Origin: Methylotenera oryzisoli
GTDB taxonomy: Bacteria; Pseudomonadota; Gammaproteobacteria; Burkholderiales; Methylophilaceae
DNA: 64,000 nt
Assembly: GCF_004661485.1 (NCBI RefSeq)
Contig: NZ_PQVH01000002.1
Location: 186,001 to 250,000, forward strand
Direction: 5' to 3'
A program made the translations under genes and the position numbers. Of the stretch, positions 1-9,100 are shown in pieces. Positions within the stretch are counted from its first letter, which is position 1, and each line of letters starts with the position of its first letter. The notes under the pieces were generated by a model. That model ran no database searches and was not told the DNA's origin. It was given only the letters and a program-made list of their open reading frames with translations.

Positions 1-477
1 AGCTTTAATCAGCAAAAGTTTGAGCAGTTAACTGGCGTTAAAACAGAGTTTGTACAGGATAACCATTCTAAATCTGCGGCTAATGTATTGCGCGGTTTGC
101 ACTATCAAATTGCGCAGCCGCAGGGGAAGTTGGTGCGTGTGGTAGCTGGCGAGGTTTTTGACGTTGCAGTGGATTTACGTAAGCAGTCTAAAACCTTTGG
201 TCAATGGGTTGGCGCGATTTTATCTTCAGATAATAAACGCCAGATGTGGGTGCCAGAAGGGTTTGCGCACGGCTTCCTAGTGCTGAAAGATAATACGGAG
301 TTTTTATATAAAACAACGGATTACTACGCACCGCAGCATGAGCGCTGCATTCGTTGGGATGATGCTGACATTGGAATTGAATGGCCAACCGCTAGCTTGC
401 CGCTCCATTCTGCGCCCGTACTTTCAGCTAAAGATCAGCTCGGCGCTAGTTTGGCTGATGCGGATGTATTTGAATAA
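1..477 (+). CDS. rmlC: dTDP-4-dehydrorhamnose 3,5-epimerase (5'-truncated by window edge)
   Basis: Third enzyme of dTDP-L-rhamnose synthesis; it epimerises dTDP-4-dehydro-6-deoxyglucose at C3 and C5 in the cytoplasm. The frame is open from base 1, so the first ATG at 88 is internal. Visible family signatures are the VLRGLHYQ stretch with the catalytic His, the cupin segment GKLVRVVAGEVFDVAVDLR, and the VPEGFAHGF and KTTDYYAP segments. About 158 residues are present against roughly 180 for the family, so about 20 N-terminal residues lie outside the window. It is followed after 15 bases by rmlD on the same strand, which supports the assignment. Confidence 0.95.
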   Translation, partial: SFNQQKFEQLTGVKTEFVQDNHSKSAANVLRGLHYQIAQPQGKLVRVVAGEVFDVAVDLRKQSKTFGQWVGAILSSDNKRQMWVPEGFAHGFLVLKDNTEFLYKTTDYYAPQHERCIRWDDADIGIEWPTASLPLHSAPVLSAKDQLGASLADADVFE

Positions 478-492
478 GGTTTCTCATTAGCA

Positions 493-1416
493 ATGCAATC
501 TCCTCACTATAAAAAAATATTATTGACCGGCGTAAATGGTCAGGTTGGGCATGCATTACAGCAAGCCTTGGCTAAGCAGCCAGCCTTGTTTGGTGAGCTG
601 GTTTGTTTGGATAGAAACAAACTGGATTTATCTAATCCGCAGGCAATTCGCGGGGCAGTACAAGCGATACAGCCCGACTTGATTATTAACCCGGCTGCTT
701 ATACTGCCGTTGATAAAGCGGAGTCAGAACCAGACTTAGCTTATGCGATTAACGCTATTGCGCCTGGTGTGCTCGCGGAAGAAGCGGCCAAGCTAGGGGC
801 TAAGTTAATACATTTTTCTACAGATTACGTATACGCGGGTAATAAAGTGGGTGCTTATGTGGAAAATGATGCCACAGCACCGTTGAGCGTGTATGGGAAG
901 TCTAAATTGGCCGGTGAAGAGGCGATTCGTTCGGTGGGGTTGCCATCGCTGATTTTTAGAACCTCTTGGGTATATGGGGCTTACGGCAAGAATTTTTTGC
1001 ATACGATTCTGCGTTTAGCTAAAGAGCGTGAACAGTTACGCATTGTGGCTGATCAGGTCGGTGCGCCCACGAGTAGCCTTTGTATTGCACAAGCGGTGTT
1101 ACAGGTGCTTGCGCGATGGGATGGCGAGCGTTCTGGCGTATATCATCTGGTGAATGCCGGGCACACGACCTGGCATGGTTTTGCAACGGCCATCGTGGAT
1201 GCTTATGCACAATTGCAGTTAACACACCACTGGCAGCCTCTTAAGGCCTTAGTGGCCAATATTGAAGCGATTACAACCGCTGACTACCCAACCCCTGCTG
1301 TGCGTCCCGCTAATTCATACTTGGATTGTACAAAGTTAAGTGCAGATTTTTCAGTGCAGCTGCCAGATTGGCGTGAGGCATTAATGGCAGAGTTTCAGGC
1401 ACTGCCAAATCAGTGA
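493..1416 (+). CDS. rmlD: dTDP-4-dehydrorhamnose reductase
   Basis: Final step of dTDP-L-rhamnose synthesis: NAD(P)H-dependent reduction of the 4-keto group. The 307-residue protein is an extended short-chain dehydrogenase. The dinucleotide-binding motif GVNGQVG lies at about residues 13-19, FSTDYVYAG near 110 and the catalytic YGKSK near 135. The tail PANSYLDCTKL is typical of RmlD substrate-domain ends. The start is ATG 493, directly after rmlC. The rhamnose presumably goes into O-antigen or exopolysaccharide. Its stop codon abuts, with no spacer, the stop codon of the convergent queD gene. Confidence 0.95.
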   Translation: MQSPHYKKILLTGVNGQVGHALQQALAKQPALFGELVCLDRNKLDLSNPQAIRGAVQAIQPDLIINPAAYTAVDKAESEPDLAYAINAIAPGVLAEEAAKLGAKLIHFSTDYVYAGNKVGAYVENDATAPLSVYGKSKLAGEEAIRSVGLPSLIFRTSWVYGAYGKNFLHTILRLAKEREQLRIVADQVGAPTSSLCIAQAVLQVLARWDGERSGVYHLVNAGHTTWHGFATAIVDAYAQLQLTHHWQPLKALVANIEAITTADYPTPAVRPANSYLDCTKLSADFSVQLPDWREALMAEFQALPNQ

Positions 1417-1857
1417 TTAGCCTAAAGCATCTGCCCAGCTGTTAGGCGTTTCATATAAGCGTACTTTTTCTAGTTTGAGATGGTTACCGTAAGTATCTTG
1501 GTAACGCGCTTTTAGAATTCTAAAAGCCTCTGCCGCCATGTTTTCTGCCGTAGGCACCGTTGGGAATACAACGGTCTTGTGGTTAGGCAGGGTATTCAAG
1601 AAGTTTAATACGTCTGTGTCATGTTGGTACACCAAAAACGCATGATCCCACACGTTAACGACAGCGTCTTTTGCTATCGCTTTTACATCAGAAAAATCCA
1701 TCACCATCCCGTTATCGGACGTATTTTCTGCAGTGATGATGTCACCAGATAGCGTGATTTCGATTGCATAGCGATGACCATGCAAGTTTTTGCATTGGCT
1801 CTTATGGTTAGGAATCCGGTGGCCTGCGTCAAATTCAAGGCGGGTAGTAATGTGCAT
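1417..1857 (-). CDS. queD: 6-carboxy-5,6,7,8-tetrahydropterin synthase (QueD/PTPS family)
   Basis: Converts 7,8-dihydroneopterin triphosphate to 6-carboxytetrahydropterin for queuosine/7-deazaguanine synthesis. The zinc-binding and catalytic pattern is clear near the N-terminus: the first His in DAGHRIPNH, the Cys in SQCKNLHGH with its paired His residues, then ALE-type residues further on. I place the start at ATG 1857 (MHITTRLEF), because the family begins just before the RFDAGHR-like strand; an upstream in-frame ATG at 1896 adds 13 residues with no family match. Because the neighbourhood uses pterin C1 cofactors, a role outside queuosine cannot be excluded, but the Cys-His arrangement is that of QueD. 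Confidence 0.88.
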   Translation of the reverse strand: MHITTRLEFDAGHRIPNHKSQCKNLHGHRYAIEITLSGDIITAENTSDNGMVMDFSDVKAIAKDAVVNVWDHAFLVYQHDTDVLNFLNTLPNHKTVVFPTVPTAENMAAEAFRILKARYQDTYGNHLKLEKVRLYETPNSWADALG

Positions 1858-2014
1858 ATTGATGTCATCAAAGAGTGATTTTAGTAGCACGTTCAAACAT
1901 GCTGAACGTAATAAACAATCGTCATTATACCCTCACTCCGTGGAGTTGTTGGCTGATAGATGATTGGCTTAGGGAGTTGCAGGCGATTATTTACCAGTGA
2001 TTATTGACTAACAA

Positions 2015-3769
2015 TTATTCATGTCTGCGTGTAAGTAGTGCATGTTGATTTTGAAAGTTGGAAAGCCATATATTAAAGTCGTTGAGTGACATTGATTTTG
2101 AATAGTAATAACCTTGTATCTTGTCGCATTGCATTTCCATGAGTATGTTTAGGCAACTTAATTCTTCTACGCCTTCAGCCACTACGGTTTTACCCAAGCT
2201 ATGCGCCAACTGGATAATAGAGAGCACAATCTCTCTATCTTGCGGAGATTGCTCAATCTGTTTCACAAAGGACTGATCAATTTTAACCAGGCTAATCGGC
2301 ATATTACGCAGCCTGGTCATAGAGGAATAACCCGTGCCAAAGTCATCCAGCGCAAATGAGCAACCCAGCTGCGAGATCCGATTGATCACAGACATCGCTT
2401 TTTTCTCATCCAATAGCAAATCACTTTCTGTGATTTCAATCACCAATGATTTAGCCGGGATATCCCACAGTGCAATGGATTGTGCAATCAACTCTGGCAA
2501 GTCTGCATCTAGCAGGTCAGGCGAGGACAGATTTACTGTCAATGCAAAGCTATTCTGGTGCGTGGCGATAATTTCGGCGATGCGTTGGCATGCAGTGTTA
2601 ATGAGCCAGCGGATAAATATTTTACCAAAGCCTTTTTTGTAGATGGTGTCGATAAGGCGCATCGGCGAAATACCAACCCACTCTGCATTGTGCCAACGTA
2701 AGAGCATCTCTGCACTTACACAAGTGGCGTAGGCCGCGTCATGCTTAGGCAGGCTTACAATAGGCTGCAAATAGACTTCTAACTCATTATTCTGCAAGGC
2801 CTCAATAATCGCCTCCTCTAATGAGTGTGTGCTGGAGAATACGCTGGTAATGTGTTGATCATACATTTCAATCTGATAATGATTAATCATTGCATGGTGC
2901 AACGCCAATTTAGCGCATTCATACAGCGAGTGCACTTTAGAGGTATGTTTAAACGTGGTGACGCCACCAAAGTAAGGTTTTACAATCAGGCTGTTATTGA
3001 CCAGTGGCAATGATGACTCAAAAGCGTGAATGAGCTCTGAGGCAATCAGGTTGAGCTGTGCTGGGAAGTGTAAGTCTTCAATAACAATTGCGAATTCATT
3101 GGGGCCAATATGAAACAGTCTGGTATCTTTGCTCAGGTGTTGCTGAATGAGATCAACGGCCGCAAGTTCGAGTGTGGATTGATTAGTATTTATCTTTCTT
3201 TCTTTATCTGCATTGATATTCAGGTTAAGTAAAAGCAGACCCAGATTGATATGTTCAGCCTCTGCCTTTTTAATCAGCTTAAGCATTAGCTGGTGGTTAG
3301 GTAAGCCAGTGGTTAAATCAAAGCTCTTGGAATAGTTATACCGATATTGATCAAACTCGTTAGTTGCAAGCGCTAATAAGTGTGTCAGCACCAGATGAAA
3401 CTGATGGTCGTATCGAGATAGCGTTGCGTCTTCTGTGTGTAATTTTATGGATTGGCAAAGGATGAGTGCATCCCCCAACTTTGCTCCGGTTTTGTAATCC
3501 TGCAACCAATGGTGTAGTAGTTCATCGATGGCTTGATTGAGTTGAGACCAATTTAATTGCCTTGGCCATTGTTGCAATAGCTGTATGAGACCAACAGCGT
3601 TAACGTTGAAGCTAACTGCTGCTGTTGGCGAGGTGTAATGGTAAGGTCCAGCAAGGTCATTAGGGCTTAATTCATAAGCCTGCATGATGTTCAGTAAATC
3701 ATTAGGGGATATATTCAGTGTGAATTCATGATCTATTGAACTGTAGATTTCTTCTTGTAATTTCTTCAT
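2015..3769 (-). CDS. GGDEF-EAL protein, probable c-di-GMP phosphodiesterase with degenerate GGDEF domain
   Basis: 584 residues. Residues 1-140 match no domain I recognise. A GGDEF-like domain (about 145-300) starts with TGLPNHQLM, but its signature is IGPNEF (221-226) instead of GGDEF, so cyclase activity is unlikely. The EAL domain (about 315-570) keeps the catalytic set: AEMLLRW, the Asn in VNLSSPDLL, the Glu in IEITESDLL, DDFGTGYSS, the Lys in LVKID and AEGVEE. It should therefore hydrolyse c-di-GMP, perhaps with the GGDEF part as a GTP sensor (inference). There is no transmembrane segment. It lies 14 bases downstream of the HD-GYP gene and is probably co-transcribed with it. Confidence 0.88.
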   Translation of the reverse strand: MKKLQEEIYSSIDHEFTLNISPNDLLNIMQAYELSPNDLAGPYHYTSPTAAVSFNVNAVGLIQLLQQWPRQLNWSQLNQAIDELLHHWLQDYKTGAKLGDALILCQSIKLHTEDATLSRYDHQFHLVLTHLLALATNEFDQYRYNYSKSFDLTTGLPNHQLMLKLIKKAEAEHINLGLLLLNLNINADKERKINTNQSTLELAAVDLIQQHLSKDTRLFHIGPNEFAIVIEDLHFPAQLNLIASELIHAFESSLPLVNNSLIVKPYFGGVTTFKHTSKVHSLYECAKLALHHAMINHYQIEMYDQHITSVFSSTHSLEEAIIEALQNNELEVYLQPIVSLPKHDAAYATCVSAEMLLRWHNAEWVGISPMRLIDTIYKKGFGKIFIRWLINTACQRIAEIIATHQNSFALTVNLSSPDLLDADLPELIAQSIALWDIPAKSLVIEITESDLLLDEKKAMSVINRISQLGCSFALDDFGTGYSSMTRLRNMPISLVKIDQSFVKQIEQSPQDREIVLSIIQLAHSLGKTVVAEGVEELSCLNILMEMQCDKIQGYYYSKSMSLNDFNIWLSNFQNQHALLTRRHE

Positions 3770-3783
3770 TGGGCGGTGATAGG

Positions 3784-5394
3784 TTAGCTAAAATAATTAT
3801 TGATATTGAGACCATAACTGTCAGGAGGTAGCCCCCTGACGATTTTGTATGGTTCACCGCTAGGTGTTAATGGTGCATTGATTAAATTGAGTGTGGGTGG
3901 ATATTCGTTTTTTGTTTTATCTGGGTTGAGTAAAATCATCACCTTGGGCAACAGGCGGCGCACACTATTCTGTTGAATCACAACGCCCACTTCTCCTGAG
4001 TTGAGTTCAACCAAGGAGCTTACGGGATACATACCTAAGAACTGCACCAATTGATCAATTAAATGCCCGTCAAATTTGCTGTCGCGCAGTGCATGTATTT
4101 TTTCTAGTGCAGATTGATTATAAACGCCTTTGGCATAAGCCTTGTTACTAGTGAGTGCGCAATATGTGTCAACCAGCCCGGCCATTTGTCCTGGTAGACT
4201 GATTTGCTTACCTTTCAGCTGAAATGGGTATCCACTGCCGTCGATGCGTTCATGGTGCTGGGATATAGCAATCATGGTGGTGCTGGAAATACTACTAGTA
4301 ACCTCCAATAATGCTAATGCGTAATCTACGTGTTTTTTAAATATTTCATATTCTTCTGCCGAGATTTTCTCTCTCTTTTGTAGCAGGTCTTTAGGAATTT
4401 TTACTTTGCCGATATCTTGTAATAGACCGGCTAAGCCTAGGTCTTTAATCTGCTTTTTGGGCAGGGCCATGAAGTTGGCGAGCGCCATCAGCATAATAGA
4501 AACATTGAGCGCATGGTTGTAAGAGTAGTCATCTGTTTGTTTTAAACGTGCCAACCACAACAGTGCATCTGAATTACGCTCAATACTATCGACCATCTCA
4601 TTGAGGGTTTCATCCACTTTATTTAAATCTACCAATTGGCCCTCTGCCATTGCATTAAAGAACTCGCGCGTGACTTGCTGTGTTTTCTCATAAGTCGGGT
4701 AGATTGTGCTGATTTCTTGCTCTACCGGGTGTTTTTCTTCAAGCAGTGTATAGTGCAGGTGTGTGGCGGTGTCTAAATCGGCAAGCGTTTTATTTTGATC
4801 AGCTTGGGTAGAAAGAGAGTTCATCCTTCTTTTTAAATTTGGTCGCCAGCCTTTTAGCCCAGATACAAAGCGTGATAAATCTGCTTTAATTTGTTTGGAT
4901 AAAGTCAGGTCCGTGAGGGCGCCTTCAGTATCAAGTTCGGCTTCTTGGCTTAAATAGCTCAGGTTGACGTTCGTGCTGTTGTGGCTGGCCGTTTGCGCTG
5001 CACTCTGATTGAAATCCTGTTTGAAGTCTTGAATCTCACGCATCACCTTAAAAAAGGAAAGCTGCTCTTTGCTCTGGCTAAGTTTACTGCCTTGTGGGCG
5101 AGCGCTTGCTGTGGGCAGGCTTGATACCGCTGATTGATATATGTTGCTTGAAGCATGGTGTTGCACTGCAATCGATTTCTTTTGCGGTGCCAAATAGTGC
5201 TCACCAAGAGAAACAGTACGGTCTATATAAACAAACTCACACAAAGCCGTCAGCGTAGCAATCTGCTCTGCATTTTCGATTAATAGGCCTTCTAATAAAA
5301 AAGGCGTGCCAAGCCAAGGTCGGTCAAGCTCGCACACAAACATACCAATTGCCAGTGCATGTACTGGAGTCTGTTCTTTGCGAATGTCACTCAA
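3784..5394 (-). CDS. HD-GYP domain protein with DUF3391-like N-terminus; HD motif degenerate
   Basis: 536 residues. The first 60 or so residues (VHALAIGMFVCELDRPW) look like the DUF3391 segment that precedes many HD-GYP domains. A Ser/Gln-rich linker follows, then an HD-GYP domain at about 285-450. The GYP part is intact (HHERIDGSGYP) and the first His (YNHALNVS) is present. The HD dyad, however, reads QD in LLQDIGK at about residues 326-327 (His replaced by Gln, codon CAA at 4417-4419). That His is normally a metal ligand of the phosphodiesterase centre, so activity may be reduced or lost. Cytoplasmic; it is the first gene of a pair with the downstream EAL protein. Confidence 0.88.
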   Translation of the reverse strand: MSDIRKEQTPVHALAIGMFVCELDRPWLGTPFLLEGLLIENAEQIATLTALCEFVYIDRTVSLGEHYLAPQKKSIAVQHHASSNIYQSAVSSLPTASARPQGSKLSQSKEQLSFFKVMREIQDFKQDFNQSAAQTASHNSTNVNLSYLSQEAELDTEGALTDLTLSKQIKADLSRFVSGLKGWRPNLKRRMNSLSTQADQNKTLADLDTATHLHYTLLEEKHPVEQEISTIYPTYEKTQQVTREFFNAMAEGQLVDLNKVDETLNEMVDSIERNSDALLWLARLKQTDDYSYNHALNVSIMLMALANFMALPKKQIKDLGLAGLLQDIGKVKIPKDLLQKREKISAEEYEIFKKHVDYALALLEVTSSISSTTMIAISQHHERIDGSGYPFQLKGKQISLPGQMAGLVDTYCALTSNKAYAKGVYNQSALEKIHALRDSKFDGHLIDQLVQFLGMYPVSSLVELNSGEVGVVIQQNSVRRLLPKVMILLNPDKTKNEYPPTLNLINAPLTPSGEPYKIVRGLPPDSYGLNINNYFS

Positions 5395-5551
5395 TTGATA
5401 AGGTCCTGAAAGTTGTTTTATACATGAACTGTATGGTTTACCTTAATCTGCGTACGCATAGTTTTAACGCATTGCTGTTGGCAATACATACTCATACTCG
5501 ATGCACAGTAAACATTATCGTTTCATTCCACGCATCATTCAACGTCTTATT

Positions 5552-6475
5552 TTATGGCTGCATCATAACACTGATGTGCGTGCTGGCGGCTTGTCCTAAT
5601 GCAGGTAAATGATAGCCACCCTCTAGTAATGAAACGACTCGTCCTTGTGCATGCTGTTTAGCCACTTGTTTAATAAAAGTTGTTATCCACGCATAGTCTT
5701 GATTAATTAAATGCATGTCTGCCAGTGGATCATCGACATGTGCGTCAAACCCCGCTGAAACGTAAATGATGTCAGGCTTGAATTGGTTGAGTGCAGGTAA
5801 AAACTCGTGGTTAAACGCTTGTTGGTATTGTTTTCCATCTGCATTTGCTGCCAAAGGTATGTTAATCATGGTTGCTGTACGTGTATCAGCCCCACGGTGA
5901 GGGTAAAACGGGTGCTGGAATGTTGAGCAAAGCATAACTTGTGGATTGCTTTTGAAAATATCTTCTGTGCCATCTCCATGGTGCACATCAAAATCGATAA
6001 TCGCAACACGTTGCACTTTATATAGGGCTAAGGCGTGAGCAACGCCAACTGCAATGTGGTTAAAAATACAGAATCCTGCGCTATTGGCACGACCCGCATG
6101 GTGGCCTGGCGGTCTAACACAGCAGAAAGCGTTATCTACTTTTCCTTGCATGACTAAGTCGGTTGCAAGCACTGCGGCGCCACTGGCATGCAGGGTAGCG
6201 GATAAACTCATCGGGCCCATGGCGGTATCTGCATCCAGTCGCACTAGGCCTGCCTTGGGTGACAGTGCACGAATGTGCTTAATGTAATCCGGATGGTGAA
6301 CGCGTGCCAATTGCGAATCGCTTGCAGCTGGTGCTTCGTATACGGCTAAATGCTGGTAAATGCCTTGCTTAACCAGTGCATTCTTAATGGCAGTGATACG
6401 CGCCGGCGATTCTGGATGGTTGCCATCCATGATGTGCAATAAAGTGTCAGGGTGAGTAATGAAAGCGGTTGTCAT
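5552..6475 (-). CDS. Histone deacetylase family protein (acetylpolyamine/acetoin-utilization type hydrolase)
   Basis: Zinc-dependent amidohydrolase of the arginase/deacetylase fold, 307 residues. Visible signatures are HPESPARI near the N-terminus, RPPGHHAGR with the catalytic His pair (about residue 145), the zinc-ligand segment DFDVHHGDGTED (about 175), SAGFDAH.DDPL (about 250) and LEGGYHL near the C-terminus. Bacterial members remove acetyl groups from lysine, polyamines or small molecules; the substrate cannot be read from the sequence. It lies 20 bases downstream of rsgA on the same strand and probably belongs to the same transcript. Confidence 0.92.
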   Translation of the reverse strand: MTTAFITHPDTLLHIMDGNHPESPARITAIKNALVKQGIYQHLAVYEAPAASDSQLARVHHPDYIKHIRALSPKAGLVRLDADTAMGPMSLSATLHASGAAVLATDLVMQGKVDNAFCCVRPPGHHAGRANSAGFCIFNHIAVGVAHALALYKVQRVAIIDFDVHHGDGTEDIFKSNPQVMLCSTFQHPFYPHRGADTRTATMINIPLAANADGKQYQQAFNHEFLPALNQFKPDIIYVSAGFDAHVDDPLADMHLINQDYAWITTFIKQVAKQHAQGRVVSLLEGGYHLPALGQAASTHISVMMQP

Positions 6476-6495
6476 ACCATACCTGTGATTGATTG

Positions 6496-7401
6496 CTATA
6501 TTTGGTGAGAAATCTCAGTACGTAACATTTTATAAATCGCTAATCTCTCTGCCGATATTTTATCTTGTTGCAGCGCTCCGGTAATCGCACAATCAGGCTC
6601 TTGCAGGTGCTTGCAGTTGTTAAACCTGCATTTTCCTAGAAATGGCCTGAATTCAATAAATGCATGTTCCAGCTCACCAGTGCTCAAATGGTGTAAGCCA
6701 AACTCTTGCAAACCTGGCGAGTCGATGAGCTGGCTGCTTGCGTCTAGGTGATATAAGTGCGCTGCCGTAGTGGTATGTTTGCCACTATCCAGCACTTGGC
6801 TGACCTCTTGCGTGCGCACGGCTTCGGATGGTAATAGTGCATTGATGATAGTGGATTTGCCCATGCCCGATTGCCCGACCAGAATACTGATTTCATCTTG
6901 CAGATATGGTCTCAGGCTAGAGATATCTTGTTTTGCTGATAACGGTAATACCTGATAGCCCAGTTTGGTATACAGCTCCAACTTGTTCAGAGCATCATGG
7001 TTATCGGTCAGGTCACACTTGTTGAGTACAATCAGTGCTTTAATGCCGGCCGCTTCTGCTGCAATCAAACAGCGGTTGAGTAGGGCTTCGTAAAAGCTAG
7101 GCTGTGTCGCTAATACGATAATAATTTGTGTGACGTTGGCAGCCAGCATTTTGCTTTTAAACGCGTTGCTACGAAACAGCAGCGTTTTGCGGGGCAAGGT
7201 AGACTCAACCACACCTTCGTGTTTATCCGTGAGTTTAACTAAAACAAAATCACCGCAAGCAAGATCGGTTTTTTTACCACGAGTAACGCAACTGATGCGC
7301 TGCTTGGTATCCGTGAGTTCTACTTGGTAGCGTTTGCCGTAAGCGGCAACCACAGTGCCTTGCAAGCCTGTTTCATCTTGCGTATTAATTGAGATACTCA
7401 C
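6496..7401 (-). CDS. rsgA: Ribosome small subunit-dependent GTPase A
   Basis: Late 30S maturation GTPase with an N-terminal OB fold, a circularly permuted G domain and a C-terminal zinc finger. The permuted motif order is visible: NKCD (G4), then GQSGMGKS (G1), then DSPG (G3), ending in the zinc-binding segment CRFNNCKHLQEPDC. I prefer the GTG at 7401, which lies 7 bases after the cytochrome stop and gives a normal N-terminus. An in-frame ATG at 7473 would add 24 residues without family character and would overlap the upstream gene by 65 bases. It sits in the ste24-cytochrome-rsgA run that diverges from orn. Confidence 0.93.
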   Translation of the reverse strand: MSISINTQDETGLQGTVVAAYGKRYQVELTDTKQRISCVTRGKKTDLACGDFVLVKLTDKHEGVVESTLPRKTLLFRSNAFKSKMLAANVTQIIIVLATQPSFYEALLNRCLIAAEAAGIKALIVLNKCDLTDNHDALNKLELYTKLGYQVLPLSAKQDISSLRPYLQDEISILVGQSGMGKSTIINALLPSEAVRTQEVSQVLDSGKHTTTAAHLYHLDASSQLIDSPGLQEFGLHHLSTGELEHAFIEFRPFLGKCRFNNCKHLQEPDCAITGALQQDKISAERLAIYKMLRTEISHQI

Positions 7402-7408
7402 GTGCCCG

Positions 7409-7726
7409 CTATTCTGTAAATTTATAGTATTGTTGGTTAAGGTATTTTGCAACGTTAAGCTCTTCATCTTCAAACCATTTCAGGCCTAACATGGTGTTGC
7501 AATTACGTATTTGTGCAGCTAATGCGCTCGAATTTTTTACTTTACGAAACTCACGTGTGTAAATGCCCGAGCCATCACCACCAAAGCTAGCGGCATGACA
7601 GCGGATACAATGCTGTTTAACCAGTGATTGACCTGCCGCTGCATCTGCATTTTGAAAAGGCTCGGCAAACGCACTGCAACTAATGAACAGTAACACTAAA
7701 TATCGCAGTAACTTCATTTCGCTCAC
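7409..7726 (-). CDS. Small monohaem c-type cytochrome
   Basis: 105 residues with a Sec signal peptide (MKLLRYLVLLFISCSAFA, possibly starting at the second Met, 7717) and one haem-binding CIRCH motif near residue 40. The mature protein is about 80 residues, periplasmic. A candidate sixth ligand is the Met in NTMLGLKWF near residue 80, but haem ligation by another residue is possible. The family is small soluble electron carriers with diverse partners; none is identified here. It lies between the M48 protease and rsgA, both only a few bases away, so it is co-transcribed with functionally unrelated genes. Confidence 0.85.
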   Translation of the reverse strand: MSEMKLLRYLVLLFISCSAFAEPFQNADAAAGQSLVKQHCIRCHAASFGGDGSGIYTREFRKVKNSSALAAQIRNCNTMLGLKWFEDEELNVAKYLNQQYYKFTE

Positions 7727-7742
7727 CTTTTTTAAGAGGATG

Positions 7743-8993
7743 CTAACTAGTATACGCCGCTAATTTCGAAATTCGTATACTTGCTGGTGGATGTGAGTCA
7801 TAAAACGCAGAGTGTAGTGGATCCGGCGTTAAAGTAGACGCGTTGTCACGATACAATTTGACCAAAGCCTCAATCAAGTACTTAGCATTTGCATGTTGCG
7901 CAGCATAGCTGTCTGCCTCAAATTCATTTTTGCGCGAGTAGCTCGCCATGATTGGTCTTAAGATAAATAAGAACACCGGTGAAACAAGCAAAAATAGTAC
8001 TAACGCCATATGGTTGCTTGCCTCGCTGACACCAAGACCCATATAGAACCAATCCTGATTCATCAGCCAGCCAAGTAACGCTAAACCGAGAAAGCTTACA
8101 AAGAACATCATGGCAATACGCTTAATCACATGGTGGTGCTTAAAGTGGCCAAGCTCATGTGCTAATACCGCTTCAATTTCATCCGCATTTAATCTGTCTA
8201 ATAAAGTGTCGAAAAATACAACACGTTTTGATGCACCAAAACCGGTAAAGTAAGCATTGCCATGGCTACTGCGTGCTGAGCCATCCATCACAAAAAGGCC
8301 TTGAGACTTAAAGCCGCATTTGGTTAAGAGTGACTCGATTCTTTGTTTTAGCGCTTGGTCTTCTAGTGGTGTGAATTTATTGAAAAATGGGGCGATAAAC
8401 GTTGGGTATACCGCAAGCATAATCAAATTGAAAGCACTCCAGATTATCCAAAGATAAAGCCACCAGTATTGACCAGCCCCTTGCATCAACCATAGTGCAG
8501 CAAACAGGATTGGTGCCCCTAGAATGATTCCTACAACGCTTTGTTTCACTAAGTCGCTAAAAAACATCGCTGGCGTCATTTTGTTAAAGCCGAATTTTTC
8601 ATCCACGACAAATGTTTTATAGTATTCAAACGGTAAATCAATCATGCTGCTCACCAGCATTGCACTCACAATCACAAGTGCACCACGTGCAATCTCATGA
8701 TCTAAAATCAGATTGCGCCATGCATCATCTATCCATTGCAAGCCTCCGCCAATAGTTAGTGCTGCCAATAAGACGGCTTGCACTGTGGCTTCCAGCAGGG
8801 CTAATTTTGTTTTGTCAGCAGAGTAGTCCGCCGCTTTTTGATGCGCTTCTAATGCTATATTTTCGCTAAAAGCTTGAGGTACTTGGTTACGATGAGATTG
8901 CACATGTGCAATATGACGTCTGCCCAGCCATATACGTACAAATGTGGTTGCAATCAGCAAGCTAATAAAAGTGATGGTGAGAGTGTGAGCCAT
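7743..8993 (-). CDS. M48 family membrane metallopeptidase, Ste24/CAAX prenyl protease type
   Basis: 416-residue polytopic inner-membrane zinc protease. The zinc motif HELGH lies near residue 278, the third ligand Glu is in NEFEADSYA near 350, and several strongly hydrophobic segments flank them (about 5-25, 65-110, 145-200, 290-345). The long N-terminal helix set and DLPFEYYKTF.V.EKFGFN segment match the Ste24 subgroup instead of short HtpX. Bacterial members act in membrane protein quality control; substrates are unknown. It is the first gene of the minus-strand run and is divergent from orn. Confidence 0.92.
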   Translation of the reverse strand: MAHTLTITFISLLIATTFVRIWLGRRHIAHVQSHRNQVPQAFSENIALEAHQKAADYSADKTKLALLEATVQAVLLAALTIGGGLQWIDDAWRNLILDHEIARGALVIVSAMLVSSMIDLPFEYYKTFVVDEKFGFNKMTPAMFFSDLVKQSVVGIILGAPILFAALWLMQGAGQYWWLYLWIIWSAFNLIMLAVYPTFIAPFFNKFTPLEDQALKQRIESLLTKCGFKSQGLFVMDGSARSSHGNAYFTGFGASKRVVFFDTLLDRLNADEIEAVLAHELGHFKHHHVIKRIAMMFFVSFLGLALLGWLMNQDWFYMGLGVSEASNHMALVLFLLVSPVFLFILRPIMASYSRKNEFEADSYAAQHANAKYLIEALVKLYRDNASTLTPDPLHSAFYDSHPPASIRISKLAAYTS

Positions 8994-9100
8994 TTTATCG
9001 TTCGTTTAAGAATTGAATTAAGTTAATATACGTATTGTGAAGCATTTTATATGTGATGGTTCACCCAGTTTACTCAATAACACTCATTTTAATGGAAATC

